Shown: one piece after another, positions 9,065-17,700 of the stretch
Layout: each line of letters begins with the position of its first letter
Numbering within the stretch: position 1 is the first letter of the stretch
Source of the DNA: an uncultured Gemmiger sp.
GTDB lineage: Bacteria > Bacillota > Clostridia > Oscillospirales > Ruminococcaceae
DNA: 48,054 bases
Direction of reading: 5' to 3'
Assembly (NCBI GenBank): GCA_944386225.1
Contig: CALXAH010000026.1
Location: 1 to 48,054, forward strand
Made by a program: the position numbers and the translations under genes
The notes under the pieces: generated by a model
Seen by the model: the letters and a program-made list of their open reading frames with translations, nothing else
The model's database searches: none
Told to the model about the DNA's origin: nothing

Positions 9065-9094
9065 TTGACGCTTTTTGTTTGCGTATGTTATTCT
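9065..9094 (+). promoter_or_regulatory. Sigma-70-type promoter of the oxidoreductase-hypA operon
   Basis: TTGACG (9065-9070) and TATTCT (9089-9094) are 18 bases apart. Transcription would start near 9101, leaving a leader of about 140 bases before the first start codon, enough for the hairpin described next. Confidence 0.55.
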
Positions 9095-9172
9095 TTTAAC
9101 GTAAGGTTTTCCGGCGCATTTTCCGCCCATATGCCTGGACATACCAGAGGAGAACCATTGCAACAGGTTTGT

Positions 9173-9210
9173 GCAGGCCGCGTTCCCGTAAAGGCGCGGC
9201 CTGCTTTTAT
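9173..9210 (+). terminator. Terminator hairpin inside the operon leader (possible attenuator)
   Basis: GCAGGCCGCG (9173-9182) pairs perfectly with CGCGGCCTGC (9195-9204) and is followed by TTTTAT. It lies between the promoter and the oxidoreductase start at 9242, so it could end transcription before the operon. The upstream 70 bases may hold a sensor or antiterminator; no known riboswitch class was recognised. Confidence 0.55.
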
Positions 9211-9241
9211 CGCCGGACACCGGCAAAGAGAGGAGAAACCG

Positions 9242-11998
9242 ATGAGCCAAACACATTTCCCCCTGGACGAGAGCAAGCTGTCTTTCAAGATTCCGAAAGA
9301 TGACAAGCCCCGGGAAAAAATCATGAAGCTGGGGCGCAAGATCACCGACCGCATCCCCGCCAAGATCAAGGGGGTGACGGTTGATGATCCGGAATACTGG
9401 GGCCTGGCGGGCCTGGTGACCGACGAGATGGCGGACGTGGCGCTGAAGATGGATGTGCGCAAGCCCATGACCCTGCCCCAGCTGGTAAAGGCCACCGGCA
9501 AGAGCGCCGAGGAACTGGAGCCGCTGCTCTACCAGATGAGCTACATCGGATTGCTGGAATACAACTGGGAGAACGAGCGGCATGAAAAGCAGTACGTGCT
9601 GCCCATGTTTGTGCCGGGCAGCGCCGAGTTTTTCAACATGCAGAAACACCAGATCGAGGAGCATCCGGAGGTGACCGCTTTCTTTGAGCGGATGACCTTC
9701 CTGCCGCTGGAGCACATCCCGGCCATGGTACCGCCGGGGGGCGCGGGCATCGGCATGCACGTGATCCCGGTGGAAAAAGCCATTGAGACCGAGAACCGCT
9801 CGGTGGACATCGAGCATATCAGCCACTGGCTGAAAAAGTACGACGGCAAGTACGCCGCCAGCCCCTGCAGCTGCCGGATGAGCCGGGCCAAGCTGGGCGA
9901 GGGCTGCGGCGACGACCCGGAGGACTGGTGCATCGGCGTGGGCGATATGGCCGACTACCTGGTGGAGACGAAAAAAGGCCATTACGTGGACTACGACGAG
10001 GTGCTGCGCATCCTGAAACGGGCCGAGGACAACGGCTTTGTGCACCAGATCACCAACATCGACGGCGAAAACAAGATCTTCGCCATCTGCAACTGCAATG
10101 TAAATATTTGCAACGCGCTGCGCCTGAGCCAGATGTTCAACACCCCGAACCTGGGCCGGTCGGCCTATGTGGCCAGCGTGACCCCCGAAAACTGCGTGGC
10201 CTGCGGCCGGTGCGTGGAGTACTGCCCGGCGGGCGCGGTGAAGCTGGGCCAGAAGCTGTGCACCAAGGACGGCCCGGTGACCTATCCCCGGGTAGAACTG
10301 CCGGACAACACCCTCTGGGGCCCGGAAAAGTGGACGGTGGACTACCGGGACAAAAACCGGATCAACTGCCACGACACCGGCACCGCCCCCTGCAAGACCG
10401 CCTGCCCTGCCCACATCGCGGTGCAGGGCTATCTGAAGATGGCGGCGCAGGGCCGGTACGAGGAAGCGCTGGCTCTGATCAAGAAGGAGAACCCCTTCCC
10501 GGCGGTCTGCGGCCGGGTGTGCAACCGCCGCTGTGAAGAGGCCTGCACCCGGGGTACGGTGGATCAGGCGGTGGCCATCGACGCGGTGAAGAAGTTCATT
10601 GCCCAGCGGGATCTGGACGCGGCCACCCGGTACATTCCGCCGGTGGTGACCCCCTCCAACCGGGGCGGCTTTGCCGAAAAGATTGCCATTATCGGCGCGG
10701 GCCCGGCGGGTCTGTCCTGCGCCTACTATCTGGCGGAAAAGGGCTACAAGCCCACCGTGTTTGAGAAGAATGCCAAGCCCGGCGGTATGCTGGTATACGG
10801 CATCCCCTCCTACAAGCTGGAAAAGGACGTGGTGGCCGCCGAGATCGATGTGATCCGCGCCATGGGCGTGGAGATCCGCTGCGGCGTGGAAGTGGGCAAG
10901 GACATCACGCTGGGTCAGCTGCGGGCCGAGGGCTACAAGGCATTCTACCTGGCCATCGGCTGCCAGGGCGGACGGATGGCCGGCATCCCCGGCGAGGACG
11001 CCGCCGATGTGATGACCGCCGTGGACTTTCTGCGGACGATGGCCGACAACGAGGGCACCTCCGTGACCGGCCGGGCCGTGGTGATCGGCGGCGGCAACGT
11101 GGCCATTGACGTGGCCCGCACCGCCCGCCGCTGCGGGGCCGAACAGGTTTCCATGTACTGCCCGGAAAGCCGGGAGGCCATGCCCGCCACCGCCGAGGAG
11201 GTGGCGGAAGCTGAGGCCGAGCAGGTGCAGGTAAACTGCGGCTGGGGCCCGAAGGAGATCCTGACCGAAAACGGCCGGGTGACCGGCGTGGTGTTCAAGC
11301 GCTGCGTGTCGGTATTGGATGAGGCGGGGCGGTTCGCGCCGGTCTATGACGAGGCCGACACCGTTACCGTGCCCTGCGAGCGGGTGTTCCTGAGCATCGG
11401 CCAGAGCATCCAGTGGGGCGGCCTGCTGGAAGGCACCAGGGTGCAGTTGGCGGGCGGCGGACGCGCCGCGGCCGATCCCCTCACCTACCAGACCGCCGAA
11501 CCGGACGTGTTTGTGGGCGGCGATGTGTATACCGGGCCGAAGTTTGCCATTGACGCCATTGCCGCGGGCAAGGAAGCGGCGGTGTCGCTGCACCGGTTTG
11601 TGCAGCCCAACACCAGCCTGACCATCGGCCGCAACCGGCGGGATTTCATCCAGCTGGACAAGGACAATCTGGCGCTGGGCAGCTACGATGCTTCCCCCCG
11701 CCAGCAGGAGGCACCCGCCGCGCCGGGCCTGTCCTTCCGGGATACCCACGGCACCCTGACCGAAGAACAGGTGCGCACCGAAACCGCCCGCTGCCTGGGC
11801 TGCGGCGCTTCGGTGGTGGATCCGAACAAGTGCATCGGCTGCGGCATCTGCACCACCAAGTGCGAGTTTGACGCGATCCATCTGTCCCGTGAACTGCCGG
11901 AATGCAGCACCATGATCCGCAGCGAGGACAAATTCAAAGCCATCCTGCCCTACATGATCAAGCGGGGCATCCGGCTGAAATTTGGCAAAAAGGAGTAA
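9242..11998 (+). CDS. Multidomain iron-sulfur/FAD pyridine-nucleotide oxidoreductase (GltD/NfnL-like)
   Basis: A soluble electron-transfer protein of 918 residues. ATG 9242 follows AGAGGAG. The N-terminal 200 residues include a helix-turn-helix-like stretch (TLPQLVKATGKSAEELEPLL). Cysteine groups follow: CSC near 209, NCNVNIC near 281-287, and a ferredoxin motif CVACGRCVEYC near 319. From about residue 376 it follows the glutamate-synthase small-subunit plan: CKTACPAHIAVQGYL and CGRVCNRRCEEAC bind [4Fe-4S], IIGAGPAGLSCAYYLAEKG near 482 binds FAD, and VIGGGNVAIDVARTARR near 615 binds NAD(P)H. A last cluster, CIGCGICTTKC, lies near 864. It probably moves electrons between NAD(P)H and ferredoxin-like partners; the true substrate is unknown. 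It is followed three bases later by the HypA-like gene, in one operon. Confidence 0.88.
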   Translation: MSQTHFPLDESKLSFKIPKDDKPREKIMKLGRKITDRIPAKIKGVTVDDPEYWGLAGLVTDEMADVALKMDVRKPMTLPQLVKATGKSAEELEPLLYQMSYIGLLEYNWENERHEKQYVLPMFVPGSAEFFNMQKHQIEEHPEVTAFFERMTFLPLEHIPAMVPPGGAGIGMHVIPVEKAIETENRSVDIEHISHWLKKYDGKYAASPCSCRMSRAKLGEGCGDDPEDWCIGVGDMADYLVETKKGHYVDYDEVLRILKRAEDNGFVHQITNIDGENKIFAICNCNVNICNALRLSQMFNTPNLGRSAYVASVTPENCVACGRCVEYCPAGAVKLGQKLCTKDGPVTYPRVELPDNTLWGPEKWTVDYRDKNRINCHDTGTAPCKTACPAHIAVQGYLKMAAQGRYEEALALIKKENPFPAVCGRVCNRRCEEACTRGTVDQAVAIDAVKKFIAQRDLDAATRYIPPVVTPSNRGGFAEKIAIIGAGPAGLSCAYYLAEKGYKPTVFEKNAKPGGMLVYGIPSYKLEKDVVAAEIDVIRAMGVEIRCGVEVGKDITLGQLRAEGYKAFYLAIGCQGGRMAGIPGEDAADVMTAVDFLRTMADNEGTSVTGRAVVIGGGNVAIDVARTARRCGAEQVSMYCPESREAMPATAEEVAEAEAEQVQVNCGWGPKEILTENGRVTGVVFKRCVSVLDEAGRFAPVYDEADTVTVPCERVFLSIGQSIQWGGLLEGTRVQLAGGGRAAADPLTYQTAEPDVFVGGDVYTGPKFAIDAIAAGKEAAVSLHRFVQPNTSLTIGRNRRDFIQLDKDNLALGSYDASPRQQEAPAAPGLSFRDTHGTLTEEQVRTETARCLGCGASVVDPNKCIGCGICTTKCEFDAIHLSRELPECSTMIRSEDKFKAILPYMIKRGIRLKFGKKE

Positions 11999-12001
11999 CC
12001 C

Positions 12002-12379
12002 ATGCACGAATTGGGCATTGTGTTCCATATTATCCGCACGGTGGAGGACACCGGCCGGGCCAACCGGATCCGGCGGGTCAGCGCCGTGACCCTGGAACTG
12101 GGCGAGGTATCCGGCGTGGTGGGCGACTACCTGCAGGACTGCTGGAAATGGGCCGCAGCCCGGTCTGAGATGCTGGCCGGGGCGGAACTGCGGGTGGAGA
12201 CCATCCCCGCCCGCACCCTGTGCGAAGCGTGCGGCGAGGTGTACCCCACCCTGCCCCAGGGGCGCGTCTGCCCGGCCTGCGGCAGCGACCGCACCCATCT
12301 GATCCAGGGCAATGAGATGCTGATCCGGGAGATCGCGGTGCCGGACGATCCGCCCGATACGGAAAGCACATCCGCCTGA
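12002..12379 (+). CDS. hypA: HypA-like nickel/zinc metallochaperone
   Basis: A small protein of 125 residues resembling HypA/HybF, which delivers nickel during [NiFe]-hydrogenase or urease maturation. It begins MHELGIVFHI, with the nickel-site His2 and Glu3, and has two CxxC pairs (Cys74/77 and Cys90/93) forming the structural zinc site. LELGEVSGVV and the Cys-flanking GEVYPTLPQGRVCPACGSD are usual for the family. AAGGAG nine bases before ATG 12002 sits across the previous stop. It ends in TGA. No hydrogenase, urease or other hyp gene is visible, so it may serve the adjacent oxidoreductase or another metalloenzyme. Confidence 0.85.
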   Translation: MHELGIVFHIIRTVEDTGRANRIRRVSAVTLELGEVSGVVGDYLQDCWKWAAARSEMLAGAELRVETIPARTLCEACGEVYPTLPQGRVCPACGSDRTHLIQGNEMLIREIAVPDDPPDTESTSA

Positions 12380-12406
12380 CGGACGGAGACTTGCGTTCAT
12401 CGATTC

Positions 12407-12424
12407 AGCCCGGGATACCGGGCT
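12407..12424 (+). other. Intercistronic hairpin before the membrane-protein gene
   Basis: AGCCCGG (12407-12413) and CCGGGCT (12418-12424) enclose a GATA loop, directly upstream of the GAGGAGG ribosome site of the next gene. It has no T tract and may affect message stability or translation. Confidence 0.45.
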
Positions 12425-12443
12425 ATGTTGAGGAGGTTCTATC

Positions 12444-13481
12444 ATGTTGTTTCAAATTTATGGCGAAAACGCCGGGTTCCAGCTGCTGGGCTGGGTGCTG
12501 GTGTTTGCAGGGCTGGTGCTGGCCAATGAGCTGGCCCGGCGTACACCCCAGGGCGGCGTATTCTGTTTTCTGATTCTGCCCGCCGGGCTGACCGTTTACT
12601 TTATCTCCATCTACGTGGGCGCGGCCATGGGCGCGGAATGGGCCCTGACCAACCCCACCTACGTACACATGAACAGCTGGTTCCACTACGCCAAGCTGTA
12701 CGCCGCCACCGCCGGGTGTATCGGTTTCATGATGCTCAAGTACAAATGGGGCGTGGGCAAAACCCACTGGTTCAAGGCGTTCCCCTTTGTGATCGTGGCC
12801 ATCAACATCCTGATCGCCGTGGGCAGCGACTTTGAGTCCGGTGTCCGGGGCCTGATCTCCCTGGCCCAGAACGGCGACCGCTGGTGGCTGTCCAGCGAAA
12901 ATGTCTGGCTGTACGGCGGCTGGTGGAACTGGGTCAACGGCATTGCCGGTATCCTGAACATCCTGTGCATGACCGGCTGGTGGGGCATCTACTCCTCCAA
13001 AAAGCGGACGGATATGCTCTGGCCGGACATGACCATCCTGTACATCATCGCCTACGACCTGTGGAACTTTGAGTACACCTACAACAATCTGCCCACCCAT
13101 GCCTGGTACTGCGGCGTGGCCCTGCTGCTGGCCCCCACCTTTGCCAACGCGCTGTGGAACAAGGGCGGCTGGATCCAGAACAGGGCCAACACCCTGGCCC
13201 TGTGGTGCATGTTTGCCCAGGTGTTCCCGCTGTTCCAGGATGCCAGCGTATTCAGCACCATCCCGGTTCTGTACGCGGACGGCGTGATGGATCCCACCGT
13301 GCGGCCCACCGCTGCCGATCCCACCATGCAGGGCGTGATCGCCATCCTGGTGCTGGCGGCCAACGTGATCGTGCTGGCCATCATCATCAAGCGCTCCGTG
13401 CAGCAGAAAAAGAACCCCTATACCAACGAAATCTTTGCAGATACCAGGGACTTCCGCGAGGCCATGGCCCGCGCGGAGTAA
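12444..13481 (+). CDS. Trp-rich polytopic membrane protein (DUF5692-like)
   Basis: An integral membrane protein of 345 residues. ATG 12444 follows GAGGAGG by eight bases. About nine hydrophobic segments are visible, from LLGWVLVFAGLVLANELA at the N-terminus to GVIAILVLAANVIVLAIII at about 300-318, with a short charged cytoplasmic tail. It is rich in Trp and Tyr, including a WLYGGWWNWVNG stretch. It resembles the DUF5692 family, but that is recalled rather than searched. It is the third gene of the oxidoreductase-HypA operon and may be its membrane partner, for electrons, metal or small molecules; no transport motif decides this. A terminator follows. Confidence 0.8.
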   Translation: MLFQIYGENAGFQLLGWVLVFAGLVLANELARRTPQGGVFCFLILPAGLTVYFISIYVGAAMGAEWALTNPTYVHMNSWFHYAKLYAATAGCIGFMMLKYKWGVGKTHWFKAFPFVIVAINILIAVGSDFESGVRGLISLAQNGDRWWLSSENVWLYGGWWNWVNGIAGILNILCMTGWWGIYSSKKRTDMLWPDMTILYIIAYDLWNFEYTYNNLPTHAWYCGVALLLAPTFANALWNKGGWIQNRANTLALWCMFAQVFPLFQDASVFSTIPVLYADGVMDPTVRPTAADPTMQGVIAILVLAANVIVLAIIIKRSVQQKKNPYTNEIFADTRDFREAMARAE

Positions 13482-13504
13482 TCCGGTTCCTCTCCCCTCA
13501 CGAA

Positions 13505-13540
13505 GAAGAGCGGCCTTCCCCCCGGGAGGCCGCTCTTCTT
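13505..13540 (+). terminator. Intrinsic terminator of the oxidoreductase-hypA operon
   Basis: GAAGAGCGGCCT (13505-13516) pairs with AGGCCGCTCTTC (13527-13538), followed by TTTGTGGTTTT. The stem is 12 pairs long, with a C-rich loop. Confidence 0.85.
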
Positions 13541-13567
13541 TGTGGTTTTCCGGCAGGATGCCTGGGC

Positions 13568-13604
13568 AAAAACCGGCCGGGACCGCCTGCGGCGGCCCCG
13601 GCCG
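13568..13604 (-). terminator. Intrinsic terminator of the giant surface-protein gene
   Basis: CGGCCGGG (13574-13581) pairs with CCCGGCCG (13597-13604), with a second inner stem CCGCC/GGCGG across one mismatch. On the minus strand five T follow (13572-13568). It lies 14 bases after the giant gene's stop. Confidence 0.75.
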
Positions 13605-13617
13605 ATTGGTTTAATGC

Positions 13618-14745
13618 TTACGAGGGATCAGCGGGATGCTGCGCCGTCTGCTCGTCCCGCCGCCGGCGTCTCCAGAACAGGAGCAACAGCAGCAGGAACA
13701 GCAGCAGCACGGCCAGCGCCGCCGGCAGGAGCCACAGCAGGGATCCCGCGGCCGGCTGATCCGGGGGGCTCGGTTCGGGCAGGGCCGTATCCGGCTGCTC
13801 GTTCCGTTCCGGGGCCGGGATTTCCGGAAGTTCTTCCTCCGGCGCGTACCGGTGGGGCCGGCGCCGGGCTGGCTGGAGCAGCAGCGCCGGGATTTCCAGT
13901 TGCGGAGGCTCCGGTTTCCGGTAGGAGTTGCTGAGGAAGTTCCAGGGGATGCCGGAGGTGAGGAAGATCGGGCCCCGCACATTCACATTCAGCGGATTGT
14001 CCGCCGTGCCGATGTAGCCGCCCGCCACGATGGTCAGGCTGCCGGCGGTGATGGCCGTACTGGTGCCGGTATCCCGCACCGAGCCGTCGGTCTGGATGGT
14101 AACCTCATTGCCGGCCACAATCCGGTCGACAACCACGTCGCCCTCGCTTGTCAGATGCACGTTGCCGCCCTGGGCGCTGACGGTGTCGGTCTCGATGGGC
14201 AGCGGATTATCCTTGCTGCCCACATCACCGGTGGCAATCAGCTCCAGTGTACCCGCCACGACGCCGTCGTCCGGGCCGTCACCGGCCAGGATGGAGCCGT
14301 CCGCCCGGATGACCGCCTCGGTGTCGGCGATGACCTCGCCCAGGGTGACGGTCTGGTCGTTGTGGATGTGCAGTTCGCTGCCCATCAGGGACAGTTTTTC
14401 CGCCGAGCTTTCCACCGGCGCGTCCTTGGTGCCCACGCTGCCATCCACGCTGTTCAGGGTCAGCTCCACGGCGGTGAAATCCGGACGTGGGGCTTCGCCT
14501 TCCGGCATACCGGCGGGCAGGATGTCGCCCAGGGTGCTGATCGCAATGGTCTGCGCTTCCAGCGGCGCAATAGTCAGCGGCCGGTCGGCGGGGCTTTCCA
14601 GGAAGACGCCCTCCAGCGCCTGCCCGTCCGCCGCCGTCAGGGTCAGCACACCGCCCACATCCAGGCTGAGGGCATTGCCCTGTTCGCCCACGCTGCCGCC
14701 GTTCTCCAGCACAGCGGTCACATCGCCGCCGGCGGTCACCGCGGC
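13618..14745 (-). CDS. Giant surface protein, segment 3 of 3: last beta repeats, Pro-rich region and membrane anchor
   Basis: This segment continues in the same frame directly after the amber codon at 14748-14746 and adds 375 residues to the giant protein. It starts with AAVTAGGDVTAVLENGG, a repeat of the kind seen before the break, followed by further GDV/GSI beta repeats (IRADGSILAG, LIATGDVGSKDNPLPIETD, VVAGGYIGTADNPLNVNVRG-like phrases). From about 13930 it becomes Pro/Glu-rich. It then ends in one long hydrophobic helix (SLLWLLPAALAVLLLFLLLL), a RRRRRDE stop-transfer tail and TAA. There is no LPXTG. No ribosome site precedes the GTG codons after the amber codon, so independent translation is unlikely. 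As the natural C-terminus it would anchor the whole protein in the membrane. Confidence 0.75.
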   Translation of the reverse strand, partial: AAVTAGGDVTAVLENGGSVGEQGNALSLDVGGVLTLTAADGQALEGVFLESPADRPLTIAPLEAQTIAISTLGDILPAGMPEGEAPRPDFTAVELTLNSVDGSVGTKDAPVESSAEKLSLMGSELHIHNDQTVTLGEVIADTEAVIRADGSILAGDGPDDGVVAGTLELIATGDVGSKDNPLPIETDTVSAQGGNVHLTSEGDVVVDRIVAGNEVTIQTDGSVRDTGTSTAITAGSLTIVAGGYIGTADNPLNVNVRGPIFLTSGIPWNFLSNSYRKPEPPQLEIPALLLQPARRRPHRYAPEEELPEIPAPERNEQPDTALPEPSPPDQPAAGSLLWLLPAALAVLLLFLLLLLLFWRRRRRDEQTAQHPADPS

Positions 14746-17700
14746 CTACTCGCCTGCCAGGGCGGCGCGGGCCGCCTCCAGGGCTTTGCGGGCGGTTTCA
14801 GCAACTGCCTGCGCGGCGGCCAGATTGGTCTGGATGGGGGCCATCACGGCTTCTTCCGCCGCGATCTGTTCGTCCAGCTCCGTCATCTGCCGGCGGATGT
14901 CCTCCATCCGGGTCTCCAGTTCCGCCAGCTTTTTCTCCAGCTGCGGGGCCAGCTGCGGCGCTTCGGCCAGCTGTTCTTCCAGCTCCTGCTTTTGCTTTTC
15001 CAGCTCGGCCAGGGTCTCGGCCAGAGCCGCCTTCTTGCCCTCCAGTTCCGCCACATAGGCCTGGTGGGCGGCCAGCTGCTGTTCCAGGGCCTTGACCCGC
15101 GCCTGGGCCCGGGCTGCCTCGGCCTTGGCATTGGCCAGGGCCACCACAGGATCGGCGGCGTCGGCGTCCTTCAGGTCGCCGGCCAGGTTCAGGGTGATAT
15201 CCCCTGCCGCCCGGATGGTCTTGACCGTCAGATGGCTCAGGGTAGCCGCCACGAGGATGTCCCCGGCGGAATCCATGGTGAGCGTGCCGCCGGCCTGGAG
15301 CAGATCCACCAGGATACTGCCGTCGGGCGCGATGACGGTCAGGTCATCCTGCGCCAGCAGGCGGGCAGCGTTCAGGTCACCGGCGGTGTTGCGCACCGTC
15401 AGACCGGCGTCGGCCACCACGTCCAGCCGGGAAGCCGCATCCAGCATATCCGCGATCAGGGTCAGGTCGGTGGGGGTGGTCAGCCAGATATCGCCCAGTG
15501 CCCGGGCGGTGACGGCTTCGCCATAGGAGATCCGCAGCGGGGCTTCCGGCAGGCCCAGCACGCCGGTCTCCGCCAGCAGGGAGCCGCCGGCGGCGGCACG
15601 GACATTCAGGCCGTCCGGGTCGGGATTTACGTCCAGCAGACTGCCGCTGACCGCCGCCAGGTGGACAGCGCCGGTGCTGCTGGTCACGGAATCGATGCCC
15701 AGGTCGCCCTGGGTCTCGGTGATCGACACATCCCCGGCAGCCTGCGCCCGCAGGGTGGTGGCCAGGGCGTGGTCGTCCACGCTGATGGTGGTGAAGTCGA
15801 TATCGAACAGCATCTCCAGCAGGCCGGTGGCGGCGTTGCGGAGGATGCTCCAGCTGCCGCTGGCGGGCAGTGTGGCGGGCAGGTTGTACAGGGGTTCGGC
15901 GTCCACCACGGTATGCTCCACCCAGTCTCGCTGGTCAACGGTGAGCGTTTCGATGCCGCCGGTGAGGGCGGTGAGGGTGAGAGCGGTGCCGGTAATGTTG
16001 GGCCCGGCGCTCTCTGCGCCCCGGATGGCCGGTGCGGTAAGGGTCACATCCTCATAGCCGGAAACAATTTCGCGGGCGGTGAGGACGCCGGTGTCCTGGG
16101 TGATGGTGATGCTGCCCAGGTTGTGCAGGCTGATTTCCCCTGTGGACTCGCCGATCTCCATGGTGAAATCGCGGAAATCGCGGGTATCCTCGGCAGGAGC
16201 GGGGTATTCCACATACTCCCACAGATCGCCGTGCACCAGCTGCTGCTTTTGTTCCTCGGTGAGGGCCGCCCAGTACAGGGGGAACAGCGCCTCGTCCGCC
16301 AGCAGGGGTTTGGGATCTTCAGCCGGTTCCGGCGCGGGATCGGTCTGCTCGTCCTCATCCGGTTCGGGCACACGCAGCGCCAGCACCAGAAGCTGATCCA
16401 GCAGCTGCTGCAGCCGCTGACGGTTCTGTGCCTGCTGATCCTGGTCGGCCGGATCTTCCGTGTCTTCCAGGGCCCGGAGCAGTTCGTCCATCTCTTCGAG
16501 GGCCTTTTCCACCGCCGCCGGGGCAGCGCCCAGTTCTTCCAGGGCCTCCGCAAAGGCTTCTTCCTCGCCCTCGGCAGGGGTCAGGGCCGCTTGCAGCGCC
16601 TGAGCAATGTCCCGCAGCAGCTGTTCGGCCGTGCCGGTTCCGTCCGTTTCGTCCAGCGCCCGCTCCAGCAGCAGGGCGGCGATCTCCTCGGGGGTCTGGG
16701 CGGGAAGCGCCACGCCCACCGTGGTATCGCTGCCGCTCATCTGGTCGATCACGTCGCCGGTAAGGGTGGAGCCGTCCTCGCCGCGGCCGGAAGCCTGCTC
16801 CGGCGGGATATAGTCTTCATCCAGGGCGTTGATCCAGATATCCCCCGCCCGGGGCACGCGCATGGTAAGTGCTCGGGGAATGTCCACCGTCAGGCGGCTG
16901 TCGGCCTCGCCGATGCTGATCCAACCGCTCACGGTTAGGCTGGCGTTGGCGTTGGCGGCGGCATCGTCAAAGGCGATCACCGCATCCTGGCCGCCGGGCA
17001 GACGGCCCACCACGCCCTGGGCGTCGATGGCAACCTGGCTGACGGTGCTGCCGCTGCGGCCGTCGATCCGCTCAAACCGGAAGTCTCCGCCGCTGGTGGC
17101 AATCAGCGCGCTTTCGCTGACCAGGGCGGTATGGATGGCGGCATCTTCGCCGGTGACCAGTTCCATACGGGCCCCTTCGGTAAGCCGGAGATCCCGGCCG
17201 GTGTAATTCTGCCCGGCTTCGATGGTAAGGGTGCTGCCGGTGCTGGTGATGTTGCCGGTGGCAGCGTTGGCGCCGGCGGTTACCGTCATGTCAGAGCCGC
17301 CGGTAAGGCGGATGTCGTCGCCCAGGTAATCGCCCGTGACGGATTCCAGGATGATCCGGCTGGCGTCGCTGGCGATCACATCGCCAAGCAGGGTGATATT
17401 CCCGTCGGCGGTAAGGCTGGCGGTGCCGCCGTGGATCACCTGCAGGGTGAAGCCGTTCTCCGGATCGGTGGTGTTGCCGGTAATGCTGCCGGTGGCGGTC
17501 ACCTGCAGAATGACGCCGTCCACCACGGTGGGGTTGAGGACAAAGTCCCCGTCGGAATGGATGTAGGTATCCACCGTGAGGGTGTCCACCGTGGCGATCT
17601 GGCCGTAGGTGCGGAATACCAGCCGGCCGCCGTCCAGCTCCATCTCCAGGGCATCCAGCCCGGTGCCGACGGTGCCCTGCGCCCCTTCGGGCACCAGAAC

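Noticed and set aside
9101-9172. Known riboswitch (FMN, cobalamin, c-di-GMP, nickel/cobalt or molybdenum-cofactor type) in the leader
   Set aside because: I could not match conserved motif bases of any of these classes; only the terminator hairpin is clear.
9062-12445. Long minus-strand frame opposite the oxidoreductase-HypA operon
   Set aside because: It is antisense to genes with clear domain motifs, ribosome sites and a promoter. Its His/Gly-rich composition is the usual shadow of GC-rich coding DNA.
14700-14745. An independent small gene starting at GTG after the amber codon
   Set aside because: There is no ribosome site upstream, and the residues directly continue the repeat style before the stop.
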